Shown: positions 52,692 through 62,486, counted from the stretch's first letter. The stretch is DNA of 64,000 nt from SZUA-38 sp965212525 (GCA_965212525.1 CBDBVC010000016.1:62001-126000); one strand, 5' to 3'. The notes: a model not told the origin generated them from the sequence alone. Numbers and translations: made by a program.

Positions 52692-54971
52692 ATGGTGACA
52701 GATACGCATCACAGGACATATCGATTCAACGCATTCGAGTTGCGCGAAACGGAACAATGTCTGCTCAAATCCGGTGTTCGAGTGGAAACTCAGCAGAAGA
52801 CGATCGATCTTCTGCTGTATCTGATTCGCAATCGCGATCGAGATATCGACAAGGACGAATTGCTCGAAGCCGTCTGGGGCAATACCCATCTCACCGATTC
52901 TGCCATTGCCAGGGCAGTGATGAAGGCACGAGCTGCCGTGGACGATGACGGCAAGCAACAGTCGGTCATTCGAACTGTACACGGCAAGGGGCTGCGGTTT
53001 GTGGCCCAGGTATCCGAATCGGAAGCCACATCACCGCATCTGAAGAGCCGGTCATCTGCTGCAAGCCGTGCTGCGTTCGCTGTTGTCGCGATCGGTGTGC
53101 TACTGATGGCGATATTCCTGCTGTCCAGCAGGCAGACTGGAAACGACACGGTGGTCCAGGAGTCTGACAGGATTACACTGGTTTTTGCCTCGTTCGAGAA
53201 CGGAACAGGCAAGCCCGAATATGACTGGCTGGTCAACGGCCTGCCGCGATCGGTCGGCGATCTGCTGCAGGAATCACTGCCTCTCACTGTGATTCACAGC
53301 AGTGAGCTGGCTGAATTCGATGCTGAGATCGATGCTCGAGCACTCGAGTTTCTCGGAGCCGACTTTGGTATCGTGGCGACCATACGTCAACGTCCTGAAG
53401 GGTTCAGGCTTGCCTATCAGTTGATCGAGCTGAATGGTGAGCTGACCGAGGTGGTGCTGAACAAGGCGGAGCCAGGCATGCTCGTAGCCGATATGGCACG
53501 AGCACTGCTGCCGGCAATCAGTGACACTGAACAGATGACACTGTCACTGCCTGCGCGCTACAGCAATTCCCTGGTTTCGGGGCTCTATGCCCAGGCACAG
53601 GAAATGATCTATCTCGGTGATACCGACAAGGCGGCATCGCTGCTCACGGCAGCACTGGCGATCGAGCCTGATGACACACTGCTGCAACTGAACCTGATTG
53701 AAGCGCGCTCGGCACAGGGTGATTTCAGTGATGCCATGGCGGCCTATCAGGCACTATTCAGCAAGGCAGAATTCAATGGTGAAGACGATGCGACACTCTC
53801 GGCGATACTGCAGAAGGCCGGGCTGGCTGCATGGTATCAGGGTGATGTGCCCACGGCACGTGACCATCTGGGCAGGGCACTTGAACTGATCGATGACACC
53901 GAGATGCTGCTGACACAGGGCTCGATACTCAACAGCCTGTCGCTGGCTGAAAATTCAGTCGGTAATCTGAAGCAGGCCTGGGCGCATGCCAATCGTGCAC
54001 TGAGCCTGTTCCAGCAGACGGGCGATGATTATCATATCAGCCTTTCACTGGGAAATCTGGGGTACATGGCTGATGAAGCCGGTCAGATCTCACGTGCAGA
54101 AGATTACCATCAGCAGGCTCTGGCGATTCGTGAGCGATACGGTTTCAGGTCACTGGTGGCATCCTCTCACTATGCCCTGGCACGCATCATGCGGCGGCAG
54201 GGCAGGTTCGAACAGGCTCACGACTATCTCGATCGCTGCATACCCCTGTTCCGTGAACTGAATCAGGAGCTGTATGTATTCGATGGACTTGAGGAACGAG
54301 CGGAAATACTCAACAGGGAAGGCAGGTACAGCCAGGCACAGGAGGTCATGGCTGAAGCGGTCACCATTGCGGAGCAGACAGGCGATGATCTCAGCATGGC
54401 CTGGTCACAGGACGTTCGCGGTCGCTTGCTGGCGCTGACGGGCCGGCCAGCAGAAGCGATCGACCTGATGAAGCAATCCATCGTAGGTCAGGAGGAACTG
54501 GGCGAGCTGAAAGAGGCCATTTTCGTCAAACTGCCGCTGATTCGCCTGTATCTCGATTCCGGCATGCATGCCGAGGCCGTGACACTGCGAAATGACGTGC
54601 TCGCCTATCCCGGGCACCTGACAGCCGATGCCGAGGCAGAACTGGCCTGGACCCAGGCCGTCATTGCTGTCCATGAAAACAGACTCGAGCAGGCTGAAGT
54701 ACTGTTCAGAGAAGCCCTGGCAATGACGCAGGAATCAGGCTCGACGGATATTCAGACAGAAATCGCACTGGCCTTTGGACATTATCTGCTGCAACGGGGT
54801 GAATCTGCTGAAGCAAGGCAGATGCTGGTGACGGCAAACAGCTGGCGCGAGAATTATCATGCGGCGCTGGTGCTGGAACGCGACCTGTATGCGTCCACAG
54901 GTGACCATGAATCGGCCGAACTGATCAGCCGGCGCCTTGCAACAGAATATCCAGAAATCCTGCCGCAATAA
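52692..54971 (+). CDS. CadC/ToxR-like membrane transcription regulator with TPR sensor domain
   Basis: This 759-aa protein begins with an OmpR-type winged helix (YRFNAFELRETEQ onward to HGKGLRFVAQV, about 8-105), the DNA-binding module of CadC- and ToxR-like one-component regulators. One membrane span (AAFAVVAIGVLLMAIFLLS, about 120-142) follows. The C-terminal ~600 residues are helical repeats of tetratricopeptide type (for example LGNLGYMADEAGQISRAEDY). The TPR array lies outside and presumably senses a periplasmic ligand or protein. ATG 52692 is chosen because it is closest to the fold; 52659 is the alternative. No target is indicated by context. Confidence 0.87.
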   Translation: MVTDTHHRTYRFNAFELRETEQCLLKSGVRVETQQKTIDLLLYLIRNRDRDIDKDELLEAVWGNTHLTDSAIARAVMKARAAVDDDGKQQSVIRTVHGKGLRFVAQVSESEATSPHLKSRSSAASRAAFAVVAIGVLLMAIFLLSSRQTGNDTVVQESDRITLVFASFENGTGKPEYDWLVNGLPRSVGDLLQESLPLTVIHSSELAEFDAEIDARALEFLGADFGIVATIRQRPEGFRLAYQLIELNGELTEVVLNKAEPGMLVADMARALLPAISDTEQMTLSLPARYSNSLVSGLYAQAQEMIYLGDTDKAASLLTAALAIEPDDTLLQLNLIEARSAQGDFSDAMAAYQALFSKAEFNGEDDATLSAILQKAGLAAWYQGDVPTARDHLGRALELIDDTEMLLTQGSILNSLSLAENSVGNLKQAWAHANRALSLFQQTGDDYHISLSLGNLGYMADEAGQISRAEDYHQQALAIRERYGFRSLVASSHYALARIMRRQGRFEQAHDYLDRCIPLFRELNQELYVFDGLEERAEILNREGRYSQAQEVMAEAVTIAEQTGDDLSMAWSQDVRGRLLALTGRPAEAIDLMKQSIVGQEELGELKEAIFVKLPLIRLYLDSGMHAEAVTLRNDVLAYPGHLTADAEAELAWTQAVIAVHENRLEQAEVLFREALAMTQESGSTDIQTEIALAFGHYLLQRGESAEARQMLVTANSWRENYHAALVLERDLYASTGDHESAELISRRLATEYPEILPQ

Positions 54972-54995
54972 AAAACCGCGCACCGGAGTGCGCGG
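54971..54995 (-). terminator. terminator of the beta-helix protein gene
   Basis: CCGCGCAC / GTGCGCGG pairs around a CGGA loop. The A-tract on its left becomes a T6 tail on the minus strand, so it mainly ends the 55031-58111 gene. It also abuts the stop of the convergent regulator gene. Confidence 0.88.
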
Positions 54996-55030
54996 CAACT
55001 GTCAGGATACGGCAACAAGACCGGGATGAC

Positions 55031-58000
55031 TTACTCGAAGCCATTCATAAAGATCGCATCCTGAGCAGTAAACAGTGCCGAGACCGTCTTGGCTGAATCC
55101 ATCAGTACCATGCAGCTCGGTCCTGAGCCGGCACAATCACCCGTCCATCCAATGAAGCTGTTGCCAGATAGCGGTGTTGCTGTCAGTTCGATTATCTGAC
55201 CGCCATCGAAGGTGGTCGTGCATGCGCCAGAAGGACAATCGATGCCGGCAGGCAATGAGGTCACTGAACCCAGCCCGGTCACACTGACTGTGAAATCAAA
55301 GGTGAGTACCGAGAAAAGCGCAGTCACGGATTTGTCGGCATCCATAAGAACCGAACAGACTGTGCCCGGTTCACCGCTACAGGCACCACCCCAACCGTCA
55401 AACTGCATGCCTGGATCGCTTTGTGCCGTCAGTATTGCAGTCTCGCCTTGCGGGTATGAGGCAACACAGGTGCCAGGGCAGTCGATCAGCACAGGCGTAC
55501 TGATGACACTGCCGGTGCCATTGCCGCCCAGGCCAACTGTCAGTACCTGCTCGACCTGAGTGAAGTGTGCTGTCACGGTCTCGTCCTGGTTCATGCTGAA
55601 CATGCAGATACCAGAACCGTTGCAATTGCCTGACCAGTGATCAAACACCCAGCCCGGTGCGGCGGTCGCATTCAGTGTGACAAACGTCTGGCTGCGGTAG
55701 TCGGCTGTACATGAGGTGGCCGGGCAATCGATATTGCCATCGGTCGACGTGACCGATCCGCTGCCATCAAGTGCGGTTGTCAGTGTGTAGATGAAGTCAA
55801 ATTCGGCCGTTACGGTCCTGTCCTGGTTCATGGTGAATTCACAGGTGCCCGTGCCACTGCAATCGCCGCCCCAGCCGAAGAAAATGGCATCAACACCCGG
55901 CGTGGCAAACAGCTGAACAAATTCGTTGTTGGTGTAGGACTCGTCACAATCGGACGGGCAGTCAATTCCCGAGGGTACACTCAGCACCGAGCCGGGACCA
56001 TCAACGATCACATCGAGCACATCAACCAGTGATTCGAAATTCGCCGTCACAGACTGATCACTGGTGATGCTGAGTACGCAGGTACCGGTTCCGGAGCATA
56101 CACCGGACCAGCCGGTAAACAGTGACAGCGGATCGGCCACTGCCGTCAGCGTCACCGTTTCATTCTCCAGAAAATCCGCCATGCATAGTGGCTCACAGGC
56201 AATTCCTGACGGATTGCTGTTGACCACACCGCTGCCATCGCCAGTCAGCGACACGGTAACTGTGTGAGTGGTGGCCAGGTCGAACTGGGCGGTCACGGTA
56301 CGATTGCTGCTCATGTTCGGTGAACAGGTGCCATTGCCGCTGCAATCGCCGTTCCAGCTGACGAAGGTGCTGCCAGGGTCTGCAGTGGCTGAAAGCTGTG
56401 GCGTCTCATCACTGGCAAAGGCTGCCACACAGGTGAGTCCACAGTCGATGCCACTGATATCACTGCTGACGCTGCCTGAACCCGTCCCGCTGGTAGCGAT
56501 GGTCAGAGTCTGTCCGGCAACTGCCTCCCAGGCACCGATATCACAGTTGATCGGTAGCAAGGGGTTACCGTCAAGCGGCGTCCCGGTGATCCGACGATTG
56601 CCCAGCATGTCGACATCGAGCGGGCTGTTGCCTGAATCGACACAATCGGCCTCGGTCCATGCATCCACGGCAGAACTGGCATTGCGGATTCGAATTGCCT
56701 CGGTGTGAACAGGATCGGTGACATTCACCCGTGTTGTTCTCAGATCACTGACCACGTCGTTGGTGGCACCGGCAAACTGACAGTCACTGTCATTGGCCAG
56801 GTTGTGTGTGCTGATGAGGTAGGATGGATTGCCGGTTCGGGCACAGGCATCATCGCCATCAGTTTCCAGGCTGTCAAACAGGTTGGCCGTCACACGTATT
56901 AGGCCGCCGGCTGCGAGTGTGGATGAGGCAATGAACAGATCTTCAGCCGGGATACTGGGGCCATGGATCAATCCGTCATTGCGATGGAAGGTATTGGCAA
57001 TCAGGAAACCAACGTTGCCCGCATCGGTATTTCGATAATCCACAGAGAGGCCGCCAACCGTGGTGCTGGCCGTGTTGGTCATGAAACTGTTGTTGATCAG
57101 GTCAAAGTCCGCCTCTCTGAGGTAGACAGCGCCAGCGACGTCGGCCGAATTGCCGATGAATGAACTGCGCCGTATCGTCACGCTGTCTTCGTCCTTGGCG
57201 TTTGCGTAGATTGCGCCGCCAAAATGGGTGATGCTGCGGTTTTGTGAAAACCGGCTGTCAACAACAGCCATGCGCCAGACGCGTAATCCGTTGAAGTCAT
57301 TGAAATAGACGGCACCGCCATCATTATCGGCTTCATTGTCGACGAAAACACTGTCGCTGATGTTCAGATTGGCCGTCATGATCTGTGTGCTGCTGCTACT
57401 CATGCTGATGCCGCCGCCATCGGTAAGTGATTCGTTGCCGGTGAACACCGTTCCATCGACATTGATCGAGGTGTTGGCGTTGAGGTCGGTGCCAATTGCA
57501 GCGCCACGGCCACCAGCCATGTTTGTGGTGAACTCCGAATCGGTGATATTGACCGTGATCGGGTCTTCAGAATCGATGAACAGGCCGGCACCATCGCCAT
57601 CTACCAGATTGTCAGTCACTATCATGTTGTTGAGATCGAGTGTTTGCGTGCCATCCAGAATGTGTATGCCGCCACCCGAGGCTGTGTTGGCACCGTCCCG
57701 AATGGTGAAGTTTTCCATTCGCAATGTATCGGTTGACAACTGATCGGCCCGGAACACGGGCGTGCTGTTGTTGCCGCTGATGATGAGCCAGCCATTGGTC
57801 GGGCCAATGATCTGAAGGTCGCCATTACCGATGGTCAGTGTCTGCACTGAATTGATGATGGCCAGGTTCAACGGCGGCGTGAACAGGCTGCTGTCAAAAT
57901 TGATGGTATCCAGTGATGACGCACTGCCGGCGGCACAGCCGTCGAGAGCAAAGTTCAGGCTGGCTGAAAGTATCGCCTCGATCAGGCTGCACTGGCCATC

Positions 58001-58111
58001 GCCGGTATTACCTGAACCGTCTGTGGTGTTGACTGTGATGGTCGCCGCACTGGCTGCTGAAAAGGCTGTCACGAATGTACAGAACGTAAATACTAGCTGT
58101 TTGAATTTCAT
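55031..58111 (-). CDS. large secreted beta-helix protein with six C-terminal repeats and IFxxGFE end
   Basis: This 1026-aa protein has a signal peptide (ending SAASA). Residues ~25-520 follow a right-handed beta-helix (pectate-lyase-fold, Chlam_PMP-like) pattern of turns rich in Asn, Gly and Asp, such as GGGIHILDGTQT and NDGGAVYFNDF. Residues ~532-1016 are six divergent copies of an ~80-aa Big/InlB-B-like module, each with GSGSVxSxxxGIDC, then WxGDCSGxGTC and SVTAxF; each copy has four cysteines that probably form disulfides. The protein ends DAIFMNGFE, an IFxxGFE-type terminus shared with the 60107 protein. It is likely cell-surface or secreted; adhesion or polysaccharide binding is inferred. 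No catalytic residues are evident. Confidence 0.85.
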   Translation of the reverse strand: MKFKQLVFTFCTFVTAFSAASAATITVNTTDGSGNTGDGQCSLIEAILSASLNFALDGCAAGSASSLDTINFDSSLFTPPLNLAIINSVQTLTIGNGDLQIIGPTNGWLIISGNNSTPVFRADQLSTDTLRMENFTIRDGANTASGGGIHILDGTQTLDLNNMIVTDNLVDGDGAGLFIDSEDPITVNITDSEFTTNMAGGRGAAIGTDLNANTSINVDGTVFTGNESLTDGGGISMSSSSTQIMTANLNISDSVFVDNEADNDGGAVYFNDFNGLRVWRMAVVDSRFSQNRSITHFGGAIYANAKDEDSVTIRRSSFIGNSADVAGAVYLREADFDLINNSFMTNTASTTVGGLSVDYRNTDAGNVGFLIANTFHRNDGLIHGPSIPAEDLFIASSTLAAGGLIRVTANLFDSLETDGDDACARTGNPSYLISTHNLANDSDCQFAGATNDVVSDLRTTRVNVTDPVHTEAIRIRNASSAVDAWTEADCVDSGNSPLDVDMLGNRRITGTPLDGNPLLPINCDIGAWEAVAGQTLTIATSGTGSGSVSSDISGIDCGLTCVAAFASDETPQLSATADPGSTFVSWNGDCSGNGTCSPNMSSNRTVTAQFDLATTHTVTVSLTGDGSGVVNSNPSGIACEPLCMADFLENETVTLTAVADPLSLFTGWSGVCSGTGTCVLSITSDQSVTANFESLVDVLDVIVDGPGSVLSVPSGIDCPSDCDESYTNNEFVQLFATPGVDAIFFGWGGDCSGTGTCEFTMNQDRTVTAEFDFIYTLTTALDGSGSVTSTDGNIDCPATSCTADYRSQTFVTLNATAAPGWVFDHWSGNCNGSGICMFSMNQDETVTAHFTQVEQVLTVGLGGNGTGSVISTPVLIDCPGTCVASYPQGETAILTAQSDPGMQFDGWGGACSGEPGTVCSVLMDADKSVTALFSVLTFDFTVSVTGLGSVTSLPAGIDCPSGACTTTFDGGQIIELTATPLSGNSFIGWTGDCAGSGPSCMVLMDSAKTVSALFTAQDAIFMNGFE

Positions 58112-58281
58112 CTCCGGTCTCCGTTTGAATCGTTGCAGCCTGAATCATCCGGATGGCGTGATGACCAGTCTGGATCTGCCCATGACCAGTTATGACCTCT
58201 ATTAATATCAATGACTTGCGTGAAAAATCATTCGCCCTTGTCCGGTGTATTCGAGCTATCTGCTAGACTGAAGGGAGAGTC

Positions 58282-59697
58282 ATGATGTCTTCACGATCGG
58301 AACGCAAGCAGGGGAAAAGTATGAAATCAGGCCAATCAATCACGCTCAGCAGTCGTCGTAACATGCTGCGCTATCTTTGTGGCCTGGCTGTGGCAGGACT
58401 GCTCGGTTCCGGGCGCCGGTCTTCGGCGTCAAACGGCCAACGCATCATTGTGATTGGTGCCGGGATGTCGGGGCTTGCTGCCGCTGCCAGTCTGCACCAC
58501 GAGGGTTACGATGTAACCGTTCTGGAAGCGCGCGACAGGATTGGCGGCCGGGTGTGGACCAACCACGAGCTGGGGTTTCCGGTTGATTTGGGCGCATCAT
58601 GGATTCAGGGTTCGTCAGGTAATCCGCTGACCGAACTGGCTGAAGAATACGATGTCACCACAGTGGTTGATGACGATGCCTGGGTGTTTTTCGATCATGA
58701 TGGCAGCCTGGTCGATGCCGGGACAGAAGCCGGTTTTGCCGAAGCCATCGAGGAACTGGAGTCCGAGCTGGAATGGCTGGCTGGTCGCCTGGGTTCCGAC
58801 ATCACCATCCAGCAGGCCGTTGATCGGGTGCTCGAAGGTGAGGTGCTCGATGCCCAGGAGCGTCGGTTCCTGAATGTCTATCTGGCCAGCATGGAATCGG
58901 CATCGGGCGCGGCCAGTCACCAGCAATCACTGTTTTATCCGGAGAGTGATGATGGTTTTGGCGGCGAGGATCTGCTGTTTCCAGGCGGTTATGGTCAGCT
59001 TGCCAATGGTCTGGCACGTGGGCTGGATATTGTGCGCGACTGTCAGGTCACAGCTATCGATACATCCGGGAAACAGCTTCGTGTGAGCAGTCGTTGTGGC
59101 GAACGAGTTGCCGATCAGGTGATCGTGACCGTGCCGCTGGGCGTACTCAAATCGGGCATCATCGATTTCAGACCGTCATTGCCCACAAGCAAGCAACGAT
59201 CGATCAGTCGGCTCGATATGGGCCTGCTGAACAAGATCATTCTGCGTTTTCCTCGCGTTTTCTGGCCCGATTACACCAAGTTCGGGTATATCGGCCGGAT
59301 TCAGGGTGAATTTCCTGCCACGATCAACTGGCATCGAATCGCCGGAAAACCGGTTCTGATGACATTCGTGGCGGCCGATTTCGCAAGAAGCCTGGAGCCG
59401 TTATCGGACGAGGTTATCGTCAAGCGCCTGATGACCGTATTTCGCAGGATTTTTGGCAAGGACATTCCGGACCCCGATCAGTTTGTCATGTCACGCTGGG
59501 CCTCCGATCCCCATGCCGGTGGCTGTTACTCCTTCTCACCGGTTGGTGCCACCGATGCAGATTACCGATCTCTGGCTCAATCGGTTGGGCGACTGCATTT
59601 TGCGGGTGAAGCTACCATCCCTGAGTATTCTGCCACGGTTCATGGTGCCTTGCTCTCGGGTATCCGTGCCGCGGAAGCCGCGGCCAGGATGCGATAA
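58282..59697 (+). CDS. FAD-dependent amine oxidase, Tat-type signal
   Basis: This 471-aa flavoprotein has the N-terminal Rossmann motif VIGAGMSGLAAA followed by LEARDRIGGRVWT, then the substrate domain, and the C-terminal FAD contact HFAGEATIPEYSATVHGALLSG, all standard for monoamine/polyamine oxidases. It carries SRRNMLRYLCGLA, a Tat-like signal, so it is probably exported with FAD bound. ATG 58282 has AGGGAGAG; ATG 58321 has AGGGGAA and gives a more usual Tat n-region, so either is possible. The small gene at 59708 follows 10 bp later and is probably cotranscribed. Confidence 0.9.
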   Translation: MMSSRSERKQGKSMKSGQSITLSSRRNMLRYLCGLAVAGLLGSGRRSSASNGQRIIVIGAGMSGLAAAASLHHEGYDVTVLEARDRIGGRVWTNHELGFPVDLGASWIQGSSGNPLTELAEEYDVTTVVDDDAWVFFDHDGSLVDAGTEAGFAEAIEELESELEWLAGRLGSDITIQQAVDRVLEGEVLDAQERRFLNVYLASMESASGAASHQQSLFYPESDDGFGGEDLLFPGGYGQLANGLARGLDIVRDCQVTAIDTSGKQLRVSSRCGERVADQVIVTVPLGVLKSGIIDFRPSLPTSKQRSISRLDMGLLNKIILRFPRVFWPDYTKFGYIGRIQGEFPATINWHRIAGKPVLMTFVAADFARSLEPLSDEVIVKRLMTVFRRIFGKDIPDPDQFVMSRWASDPHAGGCYSFSPVGATDADYRSLAQSVGRLHFAGEATIPEYSATVHGALLSGIRAAEAAARMR

Positions 59698-59707
59698 GGA
59701 CAGGATC

Positions 59708-60040
59708 TTGAGCTGGAAACAACATCTGCTGATGGTTGATGAACAGGGCAGGCCGGTATTGAATGACCCGGATCAGATCGGTGGCTGGTGTGACATCCGT
59801 GTCACGATTGCGGCCAGCGACTGGCAAGCGGGCATGTGTCTGCAACGCGTGCATCATGATCGTGATTTCGGTGACGTTGTCATCGTTGACAGTGTGCCCT
59901 TTACACGGGGTGGGAATGCCACGCTGATCAATGTTCCAGGACGCAATGGTCGACTCAGAGTACGGCCTGCCGGTCCTAAAATACAACGTTGCGTCAAACT
60001 GTCCCGCTATCGAAAGCCGAAATCACCCGATAAGGCCTGA
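59708..60040 (+). CDS. small protein of unknown function downstream of amine oxidase
   Basis: This 110-aa frame starts at TTG 59708 behind AGGACAGG and only 10 bp after the amine oxidase stop, so the two should be cotranscribed. The sequence has beta-rich segments (GGWCDIRVTIAASDW, VVIVDSVPF) and a basic C-terminal third ending RYRKPKSPDKA. No signal peptide, no recognised domain. ATG 59732 is an alternative start. A modifier or partner of the oxidase is conceivable but not shown by sequence. Confidence 0.5.
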   Translation: MSWKQHLLMVDEQGRPVLNDPDQIGGWCDIRVTIAASDWQAGMCLQRVHHDRDFGDVVIVDSVPFTRGGNATLINVPGRNGRLRVRPAGPKIQRCVKLSRYRKPKSPDKA

Positions 60041-60106
60041 GACTCCCTGATTCACTCCACTGACGACTCTCATTGACGCAGGGTGCTGTACCCAGTTCAC
60101 TGCGTA

Positions 60107-61339
60107 CTATTCACAGAATGTCCAGGACGACGTATCGCCAGACTCGAATCCATCGGCAAAAATTGGTGGCGGAGGCAGGTCGAGCCTGTGAATGTCCGTG
60201 CCGACAGAACCTACGCGTGATCCGGCAACGAAAATCTGCATCGAGCCATCCGAGAAATCGACCCGGCAGGCATCGGCCGGTCCACCAACACCCGTCAGTG
60301 GATAGCTCGGATCGGTTGTGGCCGGGCCCAGATTGTTCGGGTCGACAATAAAGTAATCGCCCCACAGTACATTGATGTTATCGGCGACGCCATTCTCGTC
60401 AACCACAGTTACCAGGCCCCCACCCTGGAAGTCGTACTGTGAGCCCATGTTGTTGATGGGCCCGAGCTGCGATTCGGTGAAGTTTGCCGGATTGTTCTCA
60501 TCGACGGTCACGGTGCGGGCATTGCCATCAGTATTGTAGGTATAGAAGAATTGACCTGAAAAATGCCGTGCTGCCGATTCCTTGACGAAGGTGAAGCCGG
60601 CGGGTGCCGGAAATGGCCTGATATTCTGATGTGTGATCACCGGCGGCGTCATGTTGGTATCGACACGCGTGTAGCGCATCATGCCACCGGTGGTCTGGTT
60701 CAGTCCGCTCAGGTAACGCGTACCAAACGAGGTGGCCAGAGGCTCGCGAGTACCACCGTCAAAGGGGCCGGCCACACTGGTATAACGACCATAGAATGTG
60801 TAGGAACCGCCCTGATTGGTACTGCGAAACAGTTCGGTTTCCTTGTCCGAGAAGTCATGCGTACCGATGAACACGCCATTGTTGTTCTGTGCACAGTCGG
60901 CATTGTCAAAAAAGTTCGTGGTCGTGCCCGGGATGGTGCTGGTGCTCCAGTTCGATCCATCGAAACGAGCCACCTCGACATTGAAATCATTGATATAGGG
61001 GACAATGACGGCCGAACTGGTGGTACAGATATCACCCAGTGCAAACAGGGTCTGTGTGATCTCTATCGAGTCCGAGGTCACGCCGGTACCATCATAGGGT
61101 GGCGGCACGCGTACGGCATCGAGGCGGTTGTTGCTGCCATCATTCCACAGCACCATGATCAGTGCATCGGGTGACATACCATTGCTGTAGGTACCGATCT
61201 TCACTTCCAGTGGCGCCTGATTGAACACTGGCACGCTGCTCCAGTTGCCACCGCGTGTGTCTGTGTTGAGAGCCTGTGACAGGCCGATCATCGGTATGGC
61301 AAGCATGCTAGCGAGTACAATAGTCGGCAAAACTTTCAT
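60107..61339 (-). CDS. exported protein with IFADGFESGDTSSW C-terminus
   Basis: This 410-aa protein has a signal peptide (ending SQALN). The body is beta-rich and repetitive with no catalytic motif, resembling a beta-propeller-like secreted protein. After a Pro-rich spacer (LPPPP) it ends IFADGFESGDTSSWTFCE. The IFxDGFExGDTSxW end is a recurring terminus in secreted proteins of Lysobacter- and Wenzhouxiangella-like bacteria, in my recollection, and may be a sorting or processing tag. GGGAG precedes the ATG. It is divergent from the esterase gene. Function is unknown. Confidence 0.75.
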   Translation of the reverse strand: MKVLPTIVLASMLAIPMIGLSQALNTDTRGGNWSSVPVFNQAPLEVKIGTYSNGMSPDALIMVLWNDGSNNRLDAVRVPPPYDGTGVTSDSIEITQTLFALGDICTTSSAVIVPYINDFNVEVARFDGSNWSTSTIPGTTTNFFDNADCAQNNNGVFIGTHDFSDKETELFRSTNQGGSYTFYGRYTSVAGPFDGGTREPLATSFGTRYLSGLNQTTGGMMRYTRVDTNMTPPVITHQNIRPFPAPAGFTFVKESAARHFSGQFFYTYNTDGNARTVTVDENNPANFTESQLGPINNMGSQYDFQGGGLVTVVDENGVADNINVLWGDYFIVDPNNLGPATTDPSYPLTGVGGPADACRVDFSDGSMQIFVAGSRVGSVGTDIHRLDLPPPPIFADGFESGDTSSWTFCE

Positions 61340-61501
61340 CGCAATTCTCCCACATCAGTCGAGCGGTCCATCTGAAAACCCCGTTACTGTCTCATCATGC
61401 GAGAACGATGAAAAAACCATGCCACATGGGAATTCAGGCTGATCGTAAAGTGCCGACCTGGCGTTCTGATATCATCGGGATACAGTGACGGGAGATCGAT
61501 T

Positions 61502-62245
61502 GTGAGAAGCAAGGTCAGGTCTGATCTGCAGAAGTGGACTAAACCAGCAGTGGTCCTGGCTGCTGTCGTTGTATTGCTGCTGCTGTTTCGCGAGAAAAGC
61601 ATCACCGTTGCCAATGGTGAGATCACACTGGTGTATGAGCATGAAGTCTCTGGTGACGCCACATCCGGCCGAGATCTGCCCATGCTGATTGCACTTCACG
61701 GGAACGGCGATACGCCCGGCCATTTTCACGACACGGCGCTGGATCTGATCACCTCGCCGGCACACGTACTGCTGTTCGAGGCGCCCATCAGCTATGGCAG
61801 CGGCTCAGCATGGCCCGGTGACCGGCAGGAAATAGATCGCTACAGCAAGGCACTGGTTGAAGCAGTGGATCAGTTATCCCTGCAGTATCCGACTCGGGGT
61901 AAACCGGTGCTTCTGGGTTTCTCCGGCGGTGCCGTCATGGCCTGGCACATTGCACTGACGCACGGTGACCAGTTTTCAGCCGTGATACCGGTTTCAGGGC
62001 GATTCGAAAAGGCATGGGTCAGTCAATTCACGACACCGGAAAACACGGCGATTCATGTATTTCATGGCAAGCAGGACAGGGTGCTGGCAGTCGGTGGCAG
62101 CAGGCTGGCAGTCAGATCAGCCCGCGATCTGGGCATGACCGTCAGTTATATCGAGTTTGACGGCGGGCATCTTGGATTGTTCACGAACATGAAGCCACAA
62201 ATCACTGAACTGATGGATCAATTGCTGCAATCGACATCTCGCTGA
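61502..62245 (+). CDS. membrane-anchored alpha/beta-hydrolase (carboxylesterase-like)
   Basis: This 247-aa protein has an N-terminal membrane helix (PAVVLAAVVVLLLLF, about 15-29) and the hydrolase fold with HGNGDTPGHF as the HG oxyanion segment, GFSGGAV with the nucleophile Ser, Asp in GKQDRVL and His in DGGHLGLF. It resembles phospholipase/carboxylesterase (PF02230-type) enzymes in its lid-less layout. The substrate is unknown. The start is GTG 61502 with GGGAG upstream. The catalytic domain faces the periplasm, judging by the single N-terminal helix. Confidence 0.85.
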   Translation: MRSKVRSDLQKWTKPAVVLAAVVVLLLLFREKSITVANGEITLVYEHEVSGDATSGRDLPMLIALHGNGDTPGHFHDTALDLITSPAHVLLFEAPISYGSGSAWPGDRQEIDRYSKALVEAVDQLSLQYPTRGKPVLLGFSGGAVMAWHIALTHGDQFSAVIPVSGRFEKAWVSQFTTPENTAIHVFHGKQDRVLAVGGSRLAVRSARDLGMTVSYIEFDGGHLGLFTNMKPQITELMDQLLQSTSR

Positions 62246-62266
62246 GACCTCGAGAGCGGGCTATCC

Positions 62267-62289
62267 ATGCCACAAGTCATGGCATTTTC
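62267..62289 (+). terminator. weak hairpin after the esterase gene
   Basis: ATGCCA / TGGCAT with a 7-nt loop is followed by TTTTC, 22 bp after the stop. The stem is only 6 bp. Confidence 0.35.
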
Positions 62290-62356
62290 ATCACTATCGG
62301 CAACATGACCATCCAATTGTAAACTTTTTGTCATACAGCAATGCTCTGAGTGAGAG

Positions 62357-62368
62357 AAACGATCGTTT
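62357..62368. repeat. 12-bp palindrome upstream of the BLUF gene
   Basis: AAACGATCGTTT is perfect and lies about 120 bp before the BLUF start in an AT-rich stretch. It is a possible operator. Confidence 0.35.
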
Positions 62369-62486
62369 AAATTCACTTTATATTAAAGGGTACGGATGAT
62401 GCGCGGCTGATGCTGATCCGACCAGCCGGTCACACTGTATTCATGTAGGGATTCGCCAACAGATACGGATTCGAGAAGCAACGGCC

